This document shows positions 46,355-58,741 of a stretch of 64,000 nt of DNA, piece by piece (positions within the stretch are counted from its first letter, which is position 1; every line of letters starts with the position of its first letter). The notes under the pieces are model-generated. The model was not told the DNA's origin. It saw only the letters and a list, made by a program, of their open reading frames with translations, and did not search any database. A program made the translations under genes and the position numbers. Source of the stretch: Aporrectodea caliginosa (lineage: Eukaryota > Annelida > Clitellata > Crassiclitellata > Lumbricidae); NCBI GenBank assembly GCA_020284085.1, contig JACEVL010000144.1, positions 2,510,001-2,574,000 on the forward strand, given 5' to 3'.

Positions 46355-46403
46355 CTACCTGTCAGCTTGATGTCAAGAATAAACGAAATTGATTGATTGA
46401 TCG
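46355..46403 (+). mobile_element. LINE 3' tail with GATT repeats
   Basis: GTCAGCTTGATGTCAAG, AATAAACGAAATTGATTGAT; same end as the reverse copy at 22383. Confidence 0.55.
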
Positions 46404-46639
46404 ATAATTAATATAGGCTATAATTGCCTGCAGAAAGATCAACGTATGAGATATTATTGAAAAGGGAAAGATAGAAAGTGGAAGGAGGAGGGACGGAAGA
46501 TACAGTGACGCATGCAGGAAGGGAGGGTTGAACGGGCAACTCGTGAGTTGATGCTAAAGTACATCATTTTATCGTGCATTAATTTATATTTGCTTATAAA
46601 ATTTCGTAGTGGATCCATTCACGCCCCGGGCGTTAGCGG

Positions 46640-46985
46640 AGCCCCAGTACTACATTCACGCCCGTCGCGTTATTGGCTAAAGCCTGTCACGTGAACTTGT
46701 TGTCTTCCCTTGGAATTTCGAAATGGCGGACATCTTCAGGGCCGGTTAGGATCAGGTTAGGATTCGTGGGCTCGTTTAGGGTCAGATTAGGCGTCGTGAT
46801 GGTCGGTTAGGCGTCGTGAGGGTCGGTTTAGGGTTAGGTTAGTGTCGTCATTAGAAAACACGGTGAACAACCTTCCACCGCAATCGGGAATGTTTGTCAG
46901 TCGGTTCGTTTCAGGTTCTCAAAATCATATGACGTGCATTGACCAATTGCGAGGCGGGCGTGATTCTAGTCCCAGGTATAGGCTC
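46640..46985. mobile_element. MITE-like element with telomere-like centre
   Basis: Arms of about 50 bp at 46640-46695 and 46930-46985 are imperfect mirror images, best at ATTCACGCCCG / CGGGCGTGAT, TTGGC / ACCAATTGC and CCCAGTACTA / TAGTCCCAG. The centre (46738-46845) is made of degenerate GGTTAGG and GTTTAGGGTTAGGTTAG words. Confidence 0.6.
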
Positions 46986-47639
46986 ACGTCGGCCGTGACT
47001 GTATCCACGACCATAAAATTTAGCTCTTTAGACACAATGTTGAAATTTATTAATTTTCACGCCAAGATGCAAAGATGCCACTTTACCGCGAATGAATTTC
47101 GGCATTGTCAGCATATAGTATATTCGCTTATTCTAATCATGACATTGTCATGTTGTGAAAGCGCAGGTTACAAACTATAGGAGGAGTTTCAGCGATTATA
47201 GAAACATGTTCCTTTGGTATGTTCTAGTAGATGTTTTAAACAGCATGTTCGCTCTAAGGTTCTAATCGTCATTGGTCGTAAAATAATGCCAACGGAGGTT
47301 ATTTAAAAAATATTTATATCTCAGTGCGACTGCCCTTTTGTTAACTCTGTTTGATATAACGACAAAATACTTTTACTAACAACATAGATAGAACGCTAGA
47401 CATGCAACCATATGGACGGTCCTTCACCCAGAAACCTTATCAGATGTTTGGACAAGTGCAGTTCAGCATTTTACTTATAAGCTAGACTGTTTTCCAACTT
47501 TGCTGTAGAAATCTGGAGATTACGATACCTACAATAATACAGTAGCGCCTCTAGAAATCTGTTAAACGCCGGCTGCCGGGAAAGGTAGGCCAAACTCTAA
47601 AGATGTCCCGGTTTTTAAAAACTTACGTGACTTTCCGAT

Positions 47640-47706
47640 CTTATATATTATGTATTTCATGTGCGTTTGTCATGTGACGAAATAAAGGATATACTTACTT
47701 ACTTTA
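47640..47706 (+). mobile_element. LINE 3' tail with (ACTT)n end
   Basis: GACGAAATAAAGGATATACT, then TACTTACTT; same end as 43640-43671 and 62520-62574. Confidence 0.6.
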
Positions 47707-47894
47707 TCAACGTCTTCTTGATTTTACTACTGGCATCTGGCGAGTAAATTCATTTTTAATCTCACTTTTATTTATTACCATGCATAATACCTCTTCCGGT
47801 TCTAAACGTCATATTGTCGTAGTGATAATATTCTGATAAAACACATTTTCATAAATAATCATTTGAAACTAAATTACTAAAATAAAATTATAAA

Positions 47895-48134
47895 ATGTCA
47901 AAACGAAAGTGTTCTTTTAACGACGATCTGAAGGTCGAGTTTTCATTCTTGTTCAGCAGTGCGACTGATGGTAGTACTGCATTCTGCAATATCTGTAAGT
48001 CAACTATTTCGGTTGCTCAACGTGGCAGGTCAGGCGTGGTCAATGACCACATTGCTACTAAGAAACACAAGGTCGCTCTGAGTGCAAGAGCAAGTTCTTC
48101 GTCAAGCATACATTCAAGCGCCAAATACGAGTGA
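47895..48134 (+). pseudogene. BED-like zinc finger remnant, probably from a hAT-type transposase
   Basis: Seventy-nine codons from an ATG. MSKRKCSFNDDLKVEFSFL is followed by the finger FCNICKSTISVAQRGRSG with HIATKKHKVAL, i.e. CxxC...HxxxxxH, then a serine-rich end. This arrangement is common at the N-terminus of hAT-related proteins of the BED class. The catalytic domain is missing, and the frame ends in a stop right after the serine run. It could also be a small domesticated finger protein, but nothing shows expression. Confidence 0.55.
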
Positions 48135-48389
48135 CTGATTTGATAAATTTAGAATTTAATTTTAAATTTAAAAGCATGATTTGAATAAAACCTTATAGAC
48201 TTATAGTCTTATAATAAGCATAAAATAGATATTTGTGCAAGTTATATTATATTAATTATTGACAACATGAAAAATTTATTTCGTGATTGAAGTGCCCCGG
48301 CTTTTAGTTTCCAATATCTGGTCAGCCTTCTATACGATACCAATACAATAATACAGTAGCGTCTCGAGCAATCTGTTAAACGTTCTAAT

Positions 48390-50210
48390 GCCTCATTATC
48401 CACTTTTCTAACACCAGAACTTAGCGTTAGTTTCATTAGGGGTTGAAGGTCATACCGTTTTACGGCGGTTTAAGTTATATGAGACCTGAAGCGCATACGA
48501 GGAGCAGCTGACGAGTTTATGAAACATGGCTGCACATAAATGCTGCATAAAGATCTATCGCCTTTACCTTTGGTCTTCTGTAAACGGTGTACTAAAGAAT
48601 GTAGATCACGCATTTCTAAATTGAATTTTTCGATATAGAACTAATGTTGATTAGACAATATTAAACATTAAATTATTTATTCTACATTATTAGCTACCTT
48701 CGCAGTTTGCTCAGAGTTGATATTAATCTCAAATGCTTCTACTTATTCCATATTAAGACAGCTATAGGAAGCTGATCAAAACACAAAGCAACACCATTTC
48801 AGCCACAAACTTGTTTAATCGACCCCCTTATATGCATGGACTCTACGCGTGCTCTATAGGCCTTCACCGTATCTTGTTGGAACAAGCGAACAAGCCAAAG
48901 CTAGTTTCAAAGAGTGATGTTCGTGAACTTTCGGCAAACAAAACAAAGTAGTGTAGCAAACACGATGACTGAATGAGACAAACAAACAGACAGTCTTTTC
49001 CGCCTAATGAGGAAACATCGATTTCCTGTAATTGCGTGTGCAGAAATGAAATGTATGCATTAAACGTATAACTTGCATTACTTCCATTATGTTATGTTAT
49101 GTAACTTGCATAATTAACATCACGCTCTTCTTTTCACCGTTTTCTTGCTCTTCGGATCAATTAGCCTACAACCAAGCATTTTTTTAGGCTATCTTAGGAA
49201 GCAGGCTGTATGAGTTCGTTGCAAGACAACCTCACGTCTTACAATACAAGCTGATTTTTATTAAAAGCAGACAGCACCCTTTTAGTGGATTGTGCACTTG
49301 TTTGTGACCGTGCCATAGAGCACATTCACAGAAGCAGAAGAGTTCACTTGCAAGAAGCGCACTGATTTGGCAAGTAATAATAAAAGGGCCAAGTGAGTTC
49401 TGTGCATGTGTATAATAATCTTGCAGTGTTGGCTACCGAATCCTAGTCCGTATGCAGAGTTTCAATGACATAGTAGTTTAGTTTTTTTAATCTTCAAATT
49501 TGTCATGATGCCCAGCAACAAATCTTAATTTAACATGATCCCGGGGCTCCTTAAAATGAATTCGTATGCACCGATCATTGTGCAAATGCACAATTGGTGT
49601 AAATATATTATCCAAGCGTAGGTTTATGTAAATATATTCGCCTTAACCTGTTTTATTGAAATTTCATTAATGGCAACATCAGAGGCGTAAGAACACAATC
49701 CAAAGCGCTGTATTGATAGTCTAAACATTCACGTCTCAGGTACTCAGATGGACTACAGTCGTGTACGTCGTGTCATAGTTAAGGCAACCTTTAATTCGCC
49801 ACTTATGAATAGTAGCCGACAAGTGACTAAGAGACCATCTGGCAGGGTTGGCCGAAGAGGACGTCCAAAACCTTCTGCCATTTAAGTATAGGTAACTCTT
49901 TGCTATTTGTGATAGAAACGTGATGTTTTGCCCGAGTATTTATTCAGCCATTCGAATTCAGTGCGGGGTCAAAACGGTTTGGGCCGATGTTACGATGGGT
50001 TTCTCAATCATGGTTGCATTTACCCTATAGCTTACCGAAGAGAAAATTAGTACCCGAGTGACGATTATAAACAGGAAGTCGACTGCGGAAAGTATTCAAA
50101 CTGTAGGCCCCTGTCGTATTTTGTCTCTCGGATGCTTTCTTATGTTTATCTCCAATTGCTGAATAACAAAAACGTTCTTTGTTATGTGCAAGTATTTCTG
50201 CAAAGCAATC
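48390..50210. other. No gene seen upstream of the TRP gene
   Basis: AT-rich, with no recognisable domain, terminal repeats or tandem arrays beyond a short GTTATGTTATGTAAC word near 49090. Possible regulatory flank of the TRP gene; no element supported. Confidence 0.35.
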
Positions 50211-50213
50211 AGC

Positions 50214-50345
50214 ATCTAATCTAATCTAATCTAATCTAATATGAACATTTGTAAAGCGCTTCTCACAGCAGAGCTATTCAGAAGCGCTTTCAGCGTTACA
50301 GGCCTATGTAAAGAGAGAGGTCTTTAAGCAGCGAAGAGATGCAGG
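50214..50345 (-). mobile_element. L2-like LINE 3' end, reverse, with TAATC tail
   Basis: Five CTAAT units (50216-50240) are followed by AACATTTGTAAAGCGCTTCT and TTCAGAAGCGC, the reverse of the family 3' end. LINE-like sequence may run to about 50480. Confidence 0.65.
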
Positions 50346-51057
50346 TGAAATCCCACTAGAATCCTGCCACGAATTGCAGAGGGATGGTCATTCCAAATTG
50401 AGGGACCCACGACAGCGAAAGCCCGATTCTGGGTTAATGAGGTTCTTAACATGTCATAATTCCGGTGAGATCGGCCATTGTAAACATGCTTAGCAGAAAA
50501 TTTTATTTGACTATCTACCTATTTCATTTGTAATATACACCGCAGACAAAAACCGTTCTTATTGATATAGGGTCTAACGCTAGCACTATGTCAATTTCTT
50601 TGCAAGCATCGCTGCCATAGCTACGGTATAAGCTTTGCTTTGGCTACATTGATTTTCCTCGACTAGCACAGCCTATCGCTAAGTTTCTTGACGAAGCGAA
50701 TGACATGAGGTTGTCGTAGACACTTTTGTTCATCACTGTTAGAAAGGAGCATGAAATGAATTGTTGTTGGTATTACGGTTTGCAACACGTAGGACATAAA
50801 TGTTAAGGCTCTAAGTTTTTCAACAGAGTCACTCATTGGTAGCCTACTGTAAAGCGACGCGGGTGGAATACGCAGAAATTAACCTAGGTCAGGTCATTCT
50901 GTTCTAAAAAGAGCAGGATCGGAGGTTTGACTATCTTCAGAAATGAAAATATGATCGAAAGTTTCTGATTTAATAAACGATTTACAAAATACCTTAAGCA
51001 GAGTGTAAGAGCTCATTCTTTTGCATTCACTTCAAAAAGATCATTATAAAAGCAATA

Positions 51058-52876
51058 ATGTCGTGCAACGAAGCCTCTGACAATAAGTGCACAAATGTTT
51101 TGCCACTGCCGCAATACCAATTCTGGTTCGACGCCATTAGAAATGACGACAGTCAGGAGATATGCAGAATATTAGAATCTTGTGATATACCTACAAAGTC
51201 GAAATTACTGAACGGTTCATTTCAGTTCCTAGAAATTCCGGAAGTCAAACGTTTGACAGCAAAGCGACCGATATTTACTCATCCATTTACTTTGGCAGCG
51301 TTGTACGGATCTATGGGAGTATGTGACGTCATGGTGAAACATGACGTCGACGTCTTTGTTCAGGAGAAAGGAGAATTCAACGTGTTTCATTGTTTGGTTT
51401 GCATTGCATTCCTTCAACCACACAACGAAGAATCTATTGCACAAAGTTACACCAAGCTTTGTAGTATAATCCCGGATGCAAATGTAGAGACGCTTCTGCG
51501 TATGGAAGACTCGAATGGACTAAGACCGCTGGAGTTTGCTGTTCATCAGGGAACGCTTAAGTTGATGATGACTATTTTCGAAACACCGGGAATCTATAAG
51601 ATAAGAGAGGATATCATAGGTGTAAGAAGATATCGCTGGTACGATATCACAGAGTACGAAACAGAAGACATGTCTCGTTACCGGCAAGGTAGAAGATCAC
51701 CCATAAAATTTTTTAATTTCTTAGATGAAAGTCATATTTACTCAGATTTTGGACGGCATGTCCTCACTGATTCCATCATCGCAGATTGGATTCGAAAATA
51801 TGTTGAGAGCAGGCGTCTCATCATCATCTGTTATTTCATTCTCAAAATTGTCTACAGTTGCGTGTTTTTTGTGTATCAGTTAAGTCAGCCTATCGACAGG
51901 AATGGATACAGCATTGGACATAGTTCTGAGCAACTATTACAACAGTGATGATCATCACTTCAACGATTCCATTGAGTGCGACCAAGATCACACGCATATC
52001 TCGCTGACTACTAAACGATGCCTTGAAACGTTCTTGATATTGCAGTCATTAGCCACTGTGCTGCATGACGCGCTATTGGCTGTGCATTCGGTCAAAATTA
52101 CGAGCGAGCATGTTTTCATCTTAAACGATTTGTCGGGAAAACGCAAGAAAGTGATTCTTGATATATCTTCAACCTATCAGCGAACTGCTGCCTTGTTGTT
52201 TGCTGTCATGGTATTGGTCGAAATAGCTATCTATAACAATCCAACGAAAGAAAATCTATCATACCTTGTAGTGGCGCATCTTTTTCAAACCCCCATTATT
52301 ACTACTTCGATTCTGCACCATATGGCAATCTTCCCTTCCGTCGGGCATATGATTCTCTACATCAGGCGCATTGTTTCCTTGGTGTTTACTTTCGTTGTAG
52401 TGTTTGGCGGATTTTTGTTTATGTTCACGCGCCTCTTCGTAATGATGTCCGAAATGGAAAGTATCGGAGGTTGTATGTCGCAGTTTTCTGGCTTCGGCGA
52501 TGGTGTATATTCGACGATTCTCGTTTTCTTTAATGCGCTTGACGTTCGAGGTTTAAGCATTGGCGTTGAAATTGGATTTCAGGCGGTCCATGTCTGTTTT
52601 GTTTTCATTCTCGGCGTCCTTCTGTATAATTTGTTGATTGCGCTCTTTTCGGACGAAGTGAATATGGTGTCCGAAAACAGAGAAGCTTTTTTGTCTATCG
52701 AGCAGTTGTGTACAGTTGCCGTAATCGATTTTATGTTCTTGAGCACACCCGTTCTTCGAAGTGTTTACATTCCAATAAAAAGAGCGGGGATTAAGAAGAA
52801 TTTTGTCTGCTTCGAAGGTAAAATTTGTTTGGTTTCAGTTGATAGTGCAAAAATTACAATTAATGCAAGATCTTAA
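51058..52876 (+). CDS. TRP-like ankyrin-repeat ion channel, intronless, with one frame change
   Basis: A six-helix cation channel of the TRP superfamily, presumably acting in the plasma membrane. Frame 1 (51058-51948) carries about 250 cytosolic residues with ankyrin-type helices (HPFTLAALYGSMGVCDVMVK; DSNGLRPLEFAVHQGTLKL) and S1 (LIIICYFILKIVYSCVFFVY). Frame 2 (51902-52876) carries S2 (about residues 41-62), S3 (95-111), S4 (121-145), S5 (157-180), pore helix (201-214, YSTILVFFNAL) and S6 (229-250), with the TRP-like exit LLYNLLIALFSDEV and a short C-terminus. The pore helix and S6 most resemble TRPV/TRPA-type channels; I do not assign a subfamily. The frames overlap by 47 bases, so one base gained or lost between 51902 and 51948 would join them (about 605 residues). 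The start is the first ATG before the ankyrin region. No GT-AG intron fits the overlap. Whether it is a real pseudogene, a sequencing error or programmed frameshifting cannot be told here. Confidence 0.8.
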
Positions 52877-53073
52877 TTGCATTCATATTTTGCTTACTTT
52901 TCGACTGATTAGCTAAAGGCAGAGCAGCTATTCTGTTTTGATTTAAGTAGACTGTTAGTTGTTAGTCTGCAGCAGAAAGATTAACGTGCGCTTCATATTA
53001 GCCATATCTGTGCTTTATTCATGGTAAATATCTTATTCGTTACGCTTTTAATGATAAGCTGCTGCATGAAACC

Positions 53074-53079
53074 ATTAAA
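53074..53079 (+). terminator. Candidate polyadenylation signal of the TRP gene
   Basis: ATTAAA about 200 bases past the stop. The duplicated copy has AATAAA at the matching place (39884-39889). Confidence 0.4.
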
Positions 53080-54619
53080 AATCAAATTCTAGTTCGTGTA
53101 ACTCGAGGAAAGAACGTTTAGAAATGTATGATAAAATTAAGAAGATGACGGAAGACATAAAACAAAACGTGTTAACACTAAGTTACGAAAAGTTCGTTAA
53201 GAATTTATTAATAAATTTGTTCATTTTGAGTTAGCATTCCACAACTTTTTGATGTCATTTTACAACGTTTGAATGTAAAAGCTACAACTACAAGTGAAGG
53301 TACAAATGTATAGAAGCTACAAAGCTGATTGCAACCGTTAACCATTTGGATAAAGTTTTGACGTATATTACGGCTTCGTTTCCGAGCGCCATCGTCTGAT
53401 GCGGTGTGCATTAGACACCAACGCAAGAGAGGTTACTAATTACAATTACTAAGTGCGCTGCTTCCAGGCAGCATTCCCTTTTACGTGAATGTTAGGCTAT
53501 AAGTGGCTGCATAGATAATCTAAACACAGCAGATCTGCTACAGTTGGCCTGACGCCTTTCAAAAACGACACTCTGCAGCTATCTAATAATTGTGAATGCA
53601 AGCGAATGTCTAAGGCACTCGAATTCAGTAGTAAACAGTTTGTTCTAGCTTTAAAGATCTGTAGACTGGATTCGACGTGACGTTCATAGAAACTGCAACG
53701 TGTCATTAGTTTCTGTTTTACTAGATTGACTTATTGTCGTACGCTGTTTGTTTATCTGCTGCAGATTTACTAGCATTCTTTTCTTTAGAGAATTCGTCAG
53801 GTAGCCTATCTTGATTTTCGTTGCTGTGCTTACGTAGAATTTGAGGACTGCGTTATTTGCGGGCGAGGTTAGCTCTGTCCATCTGAATAGATGGTACATA
53901 TAATTATTGTTCTAGCCAGTGAATACATTTTACGATTTGAAAATTTCAATTGAGCTGGGGCTAAGTCTACAGAAACTCTACTGGTCAACTCCGAGAAGTA
54001 GCCTGTATATTTCAGTAGATGATTTCATTCATTTTAATTTGAATCTGCTTTGAAAAGGGCTGATTCGTCACTAATGGGGCAATTCCATAAGCGCTACTTT
54101 AAAGCTAAGCGATTGGTTCCTGCTTATTCGCGGGCTCTATGTCGAGTCAGAGAAGTTATCCAGAGATGCCGGGTGAAGATCCGAGTTAGGTTGGCAGAGA
54201 AACCGGAAAAGGTGGAGGAGCTGCTGAGGTGGGTTTTGTTGAGTTGGACAAGAAATTTTGGAAGATGGGGGATGGACGGATTAGGGTAGGAATTCCTGAG
54301 GAGATGTACTCTAGAGGAGATTGAGGCAGTTGATGGTGGGTGAGTGGCGATTTCAATGAACAGTGCCTGGGTTAAACTTCACAGACTTTTACGACAAAGG
54401 CATAAAGCCTGCACATTACAGTGGTCTTGATTAAAAAAACTTCATATTTATTATGTTAAGGGTATTGCATTTTAAAAAGTTGAATTTCCTAGACTTGAGT
54501 CTAAAGAACCATTGACTTTTTGAACAGGCAGCGGTGATGAAGAATCTCACCCGATAAAATCATATAAAGATAATCAGAGGCAAGGTGTATGTATGTATGC
54601 TATATCTTCTAAAGTAGCT

Positions 54620-54785
54620 TGAATTACGTCTTGAGCGCCTCAGCCTGTCTCTTCCGCTGTTTCGGAAACGCTTGAAGACAATTTTATTTGTTACTGACAG
54701 AACCGACTTGGGCCAGAAGCGCTTCTGAATCACCGAGTGGCGCTATATAAATGTTCAATTACAACTACAATATAATATAACGTGT
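54620..54785 (+). mobile_element. L2-like LINE 3' end downstream of the TRP gene
   Basis: Same insertion as 41390-41575: LRLERLSLSL-type end, CACCGAGTGGCGCTATATAA and a TACAACTACAAT tail. Confidence 0.8.
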
Positions 54786-55724
54786 GAAGATAAATTTGAT
54801 TTTATTCCAACGCTAACTGTGTGTAGGCCCTAAGGTTTTGAGTTAGCACAACTGCTATGACGCCAGTATAACATTTTGCCTTGGTTACATTTATCATAGA
54901 AAGAAAATTATAAATGATTTTGAATATTATGGGTCAATTGTTTATTCTGAACTTTTGTCTAACTGTAAAGGGAAATTTTAGAATGATGTCAGTATTTTTT
55001 CAAACTTTTATTAAATGAATGTTTTTAGATATATTTCACTAGATTTTCATGGCTAAACGAACAAAAGACAGATGAATGCTTCGATATTACTTAGACCCGT
55101 GTGTGACTTCCGTTGAGAATGGACAAATGTATATTTCAACTGGTGGTACAAATATATAGCCTATGCTTAATGCTGATTGTCAAAGATTATATGCTCAACT
55201 CTTCGATATTGTGCATTCGTTGTGGCCTCTTTGCATGAATGTTAGGCTATTTAGTTATGACAGAATATACATAGGCCTAGATAATCTAAACACAGCAAAG
55301 TACATTTGGCCTGACGCCTTTAAAAAGCGACACTCTGCAGCTACAGCATGTGTGACTTCCGTTGAGAATTGGACAAATGTATATTTCATGCAGCTACGTT
55401 AATTGTTAACATTAATATTTACTTATGAGGACTTTTAAATAGTTCCTCTCCTTAGCCTATGTGTGATTATAGTACATATATAGGCCCTATTAAAGCAGAA
55501 CTGGTTACAAATGTTTACTGTGTAGCATCATTTTTTGTCTTTAATCAAACTGTTGAAGAGATTTCTGATTTCGATGTGATTCAAAAATATTATTCCATGA
55601 ATGCTTTAAATTTTTCTGTTTTGACTTTCCATGGTTTATCGAACAAAGGGCATTATTGTAAGTCTCTTATGCTATATCTTCTAAAGACGTTGGGCTTCAT
55701 TTAAGTGAAATGATAATATGCTCC

Positions 55725-55985
55725 GCTTAGATCCGTTTATAATAGCAGGTTATGCTCAACAGAAGCAAATCTTAGTCGATTTCTATCAACTCACTTCTGT
55801 TATGCATATGAGCCATCTTCCGCATGAATTACGTCTTGAGCGCCTCAGCCTGTCTCTTCCTCTGTTTCGGAAACGCATAAAGACTATTTTATTTGTTACT
55901 GACAGAAGTGACTTGGGTCGGAAGCGCCTCTGAATCACCGAACGGCGCTATATAAATGTTTAATTACAACTACAATATAATATAT
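55725..55985 (+). pseudogene. L2-like LINE ORF end in unit 1
   Basis: The frame at 55718-55933 gives LDPFIIAGYAQQKQI, MSHLPHELRLERLSLSLPLF, RKRIKTILFVTDRSDLGRK and a stop, then GAACGGCGCTATATAAATG and the ACTACAATATAAT tail. Only about 70 codons of the reverse transcriptase C-terminus are present. Confidence 0.8.
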
Positions 55986-57639
55986 GTGTGAGATAAATAA
56001 AGATTTTATTCTAAGGCTAACTGTTTAAAACGACTGCTATGACGCCAGGATAACTTTTTGCCGTAGTTACTTTTATTATAAAGTAAATTATAAATGATTT
56101 TGAATACTGGTATCATGGTTCGAACTTCTTCCGAATTTTTGTCAACCTGTAAAGGGAGATTTTAGAATAATGCCTACACTTAAAATTTGTGTTAACTAAG
56201 ATTATATACTCAACTCTTCGATATTATGTCGTTGTGGCCTCTGTACAGTTGTACACCCATGTGTGACTTCCGTTGAGAATGGACAAATGTATCGCCAACT
56301 GATTCCAACTAATTCCAGTTGAAGAAACATGTGCTGTATTTAGCAAATATTGAACTAAACATTTTAATGCATTTTGTCCATGTTTTGAACTATAAAGAGG
56401 ACCTGCACGAATCTCTACTGTTGCTATTCTGTTGCTATTCCCAACTTAACATTAATGTCTGTTGACGCTTTAACTGAGTTGTGATAATGTATAATTGGAT
56501 TGGTTGATATTGTGTGGTCAAAAATGTAGGTTTTGTAATTTGTTAATTTAGTGTCATATACACTCAGATGAAAATGGTGTAAATAAATATCTAATTCAAT
56601 GAGTTGTTATTTGTTTATACTTGTAAATCTTTGAATTGATCATTCAGGAATACCCAAAGATAGTGCTAGTTTAGGAAAATGAATTTTCAACTAACAAGCA
56701 TAGCACATTATTGCATGCCATTGGCTTGGCTAAGTAAACTGATTTGTCTAAAACATAAATTATGCTTTTATACAGAACTTGCGCAACAACTAGAGAACTC
56801 CAAATTCGTTCAATGTCTTTCAGTGCTTTTACTTGTAAATTAGCTTGGCAGCTTTATTGTATAAGTAAAACCTTGAGATTCTGAGCTGACAACCCGCAAA
56901 CTGTAAATTTAACACAATAACGTGAACTGCAAAAGTCCTTTTCAGATGCAGCAGTTTTCAAACTAAATTATGCACCTCATTCATTGTGATTAAATCTCGC
57001 TGTAAGAGAGATGCCAACGGTATTTGGCTCATGAGTTTACCGCTAGAGCTTTCATTGAGTTGGGTCAATAAAATTTTGATGTCACAAATAAAAGAATAGA
57101 TTATTATTAGAGTAATCTTTGCTAAGAACATACAATTGTCTGGTGATTGGATCATCTTGATCTCCAAGTAAGTTGCCAACCATTTTTCCGGGGAGGGACG
57201 CAGATGTTTCCATTTGGCGTAGGTCTAATTCGACGTCTGCAAAGCATAATTGTCTAGGAATGAACCAGTGCATCTTCAAATAGCTGTTGCAGTTCAATAG
57301 AAACGTTCTTGTTAAGCTAGGCTGCATATGCTGAAATCTCCGTTGTTCTTGACTAGAAATCGATTGTAATTAAGTGAGTGCGCCATCGAACTCGGGCATT
57401 ACCGATAATGGTTCAAATTTCTTCTTTTGGTATATCGCTCCAAGAGAAACTTTTGGCTCATTAAAGTTTTACTCTCACAGTGAATCGGTTAGAAATAGTA
57501 AATGTAGCTAATTCCTAAAACATTATTCGTATGCCTTAAGAAGATTTATTTTCAGCTTGTCTCAAAATCTTCCGCGCTCCAGATATATCGCATATCAGAC
57601 ATTTTTTGCAACTTTGTGCTCGTTAATAATTTTGATATT

Positions 57640-57785
57640 ACCACACCCTCTACTATTGATACTATTATTTCTATTACTACTATTAATCAACTATCACTAC
57701 TATTTATACTACTAGTACTATTGCTACCATTAATACTACTATTGATGCTACTATTTACATTACTACTACCATACCACCGCTAATA
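57640..57785. repeat. Degenerate ACTATT/ACTACT repeat
   Basis: Runs of ACTATTGATACTATTATT, ACTACTATTAATC and similar fill the block. Confidence 0.75.
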
Positions 57786-58158
57786 ATGATCATAACAACA
57801 ATAGGCCTAACGATCAGAATACTCGCTGAATATCAGATAGGCTATGCTTCTGGTTATAATGGCGATCATACATGTGTGACAAACATTTTCGTCTGCGCAC
57901 CGTCTCGTAACCATGGCAAATAAGTTCAATAATCAAAATAAGACGCAACAGCCTACGTCAAAGCCTAAAGCATTGTGTTTTCTGACACATCGTGCTGTTG
58001 ACATTGTAGAGTGAACATTTGACTTTGTGGAGTGTGCAGTTACAGTAGGCCCTACTACAATGTATAATGATTTTTTTTAGATTAACCCAAGTCAACTAAA
58101 TCTGTAAACAAAGCGAGCGAGACAAAGTGAGTTTGCATAAGTGACGTTTGTGAACCGT

Positions 58159-58224
58159 TGACGTCACTTGTGCTGACGTCACTTGTGCTGACGTCACTTG
58201 TGCTGACGTCACTTGTGCTGACGA
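58159..58224. repeat. 15-bp tandem repeat carrying four consensus CRE sites
   Basis: TGACGTCA occurs at 58159-58166, 58174-58181, 58189-58196 and 58204-58211, exactly 15 bases apart, in the unit TGACGTCACTTGTGC. A fifth, decayed site (TGACGACG) follows at 58219. TGACGTCA is the full palindromic cAMP-response element bound by CREB/ATF factors; whether this array is used is not shown. Confidence 0.9.
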
Positions 58225-58697
58225 CGAACATAACAAAGACGTCGCGTAAAAGGCACGGACTATATATGAAACAAAGAAACAGAAAATCAATTTCCTCTAA
58301 TTGCATGTACATAATGAGTGCTATGTAATAGACGCACGATATGCGCTATAAAATGAAGAAATTAAGAATTTATATGCAAGTATTTATGTCTATGAGCCCT
58401 ATGTAGCCTATGCTGACTATAATATGCGTTTGCATGCATAATTATATGTCGGCTATAATATATGAATCTCAGATTCGTCGATAGATCTGTGTAGTTACGC
58501 TGACCTATTCACCACCAGAAACAGAGAATTTGCAATGAAAAGGCCTTCCGTCCCTTCTTCTTACCCTACTTTCTGTACGATCATGGTAGCGCCACAATTG
58601 TATGAGTATAGTCGGCTCAACTAAACCTCGCTTCAATGCAGGGGCGGATCCAGGATTTCTGGTTAGGGGGGGCGTAAATACTACCAATCCAATCCCG

Positions 58698-58703
<6 letters not shown>

Positions 58704-58737
<34 letters not shown>
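58704..58737. repeat. (AT)n microsatellite
   Basis: About 34 bp of alternating A and T. Confidence 0.95.

Positions 58738-58741
<4 letters not shown>

Larger units (their letters stand above)
47522..48386. repeat. Segment flanked by 48-bp direct repeats
   Basis: ACGATACC, ACAATAATACAGTAGCG and ATCTGTTAAACG occur in the same order at 47522-47570 and 48334-48386. Between them lie a LINE tail and a BED-finger frame. It may be a target duplication, a short terminal repeat or a local duplication. Confidence 0.55.

Noticed and set aside
46738..46845. True interstitial telomere
   Set aside because: The GGTTAGG words are too degenerate and sit between inverted arms of a MITE-like unit.
51043..51052. 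TATAAAAG directly upstream of the TRP gene as a TATA box
   Set aside because: It ends only about 6-10 bases before the ATG, too close for an RNA polymerase II start plus leader; probably chance in AT-rich DNA.
52484..52503. GFGDG as the TRP selectivity filter
   Set aside because: By alignment of the YST pore-helix motif the filter should follow the helix, whereas GFGDG comes before it.
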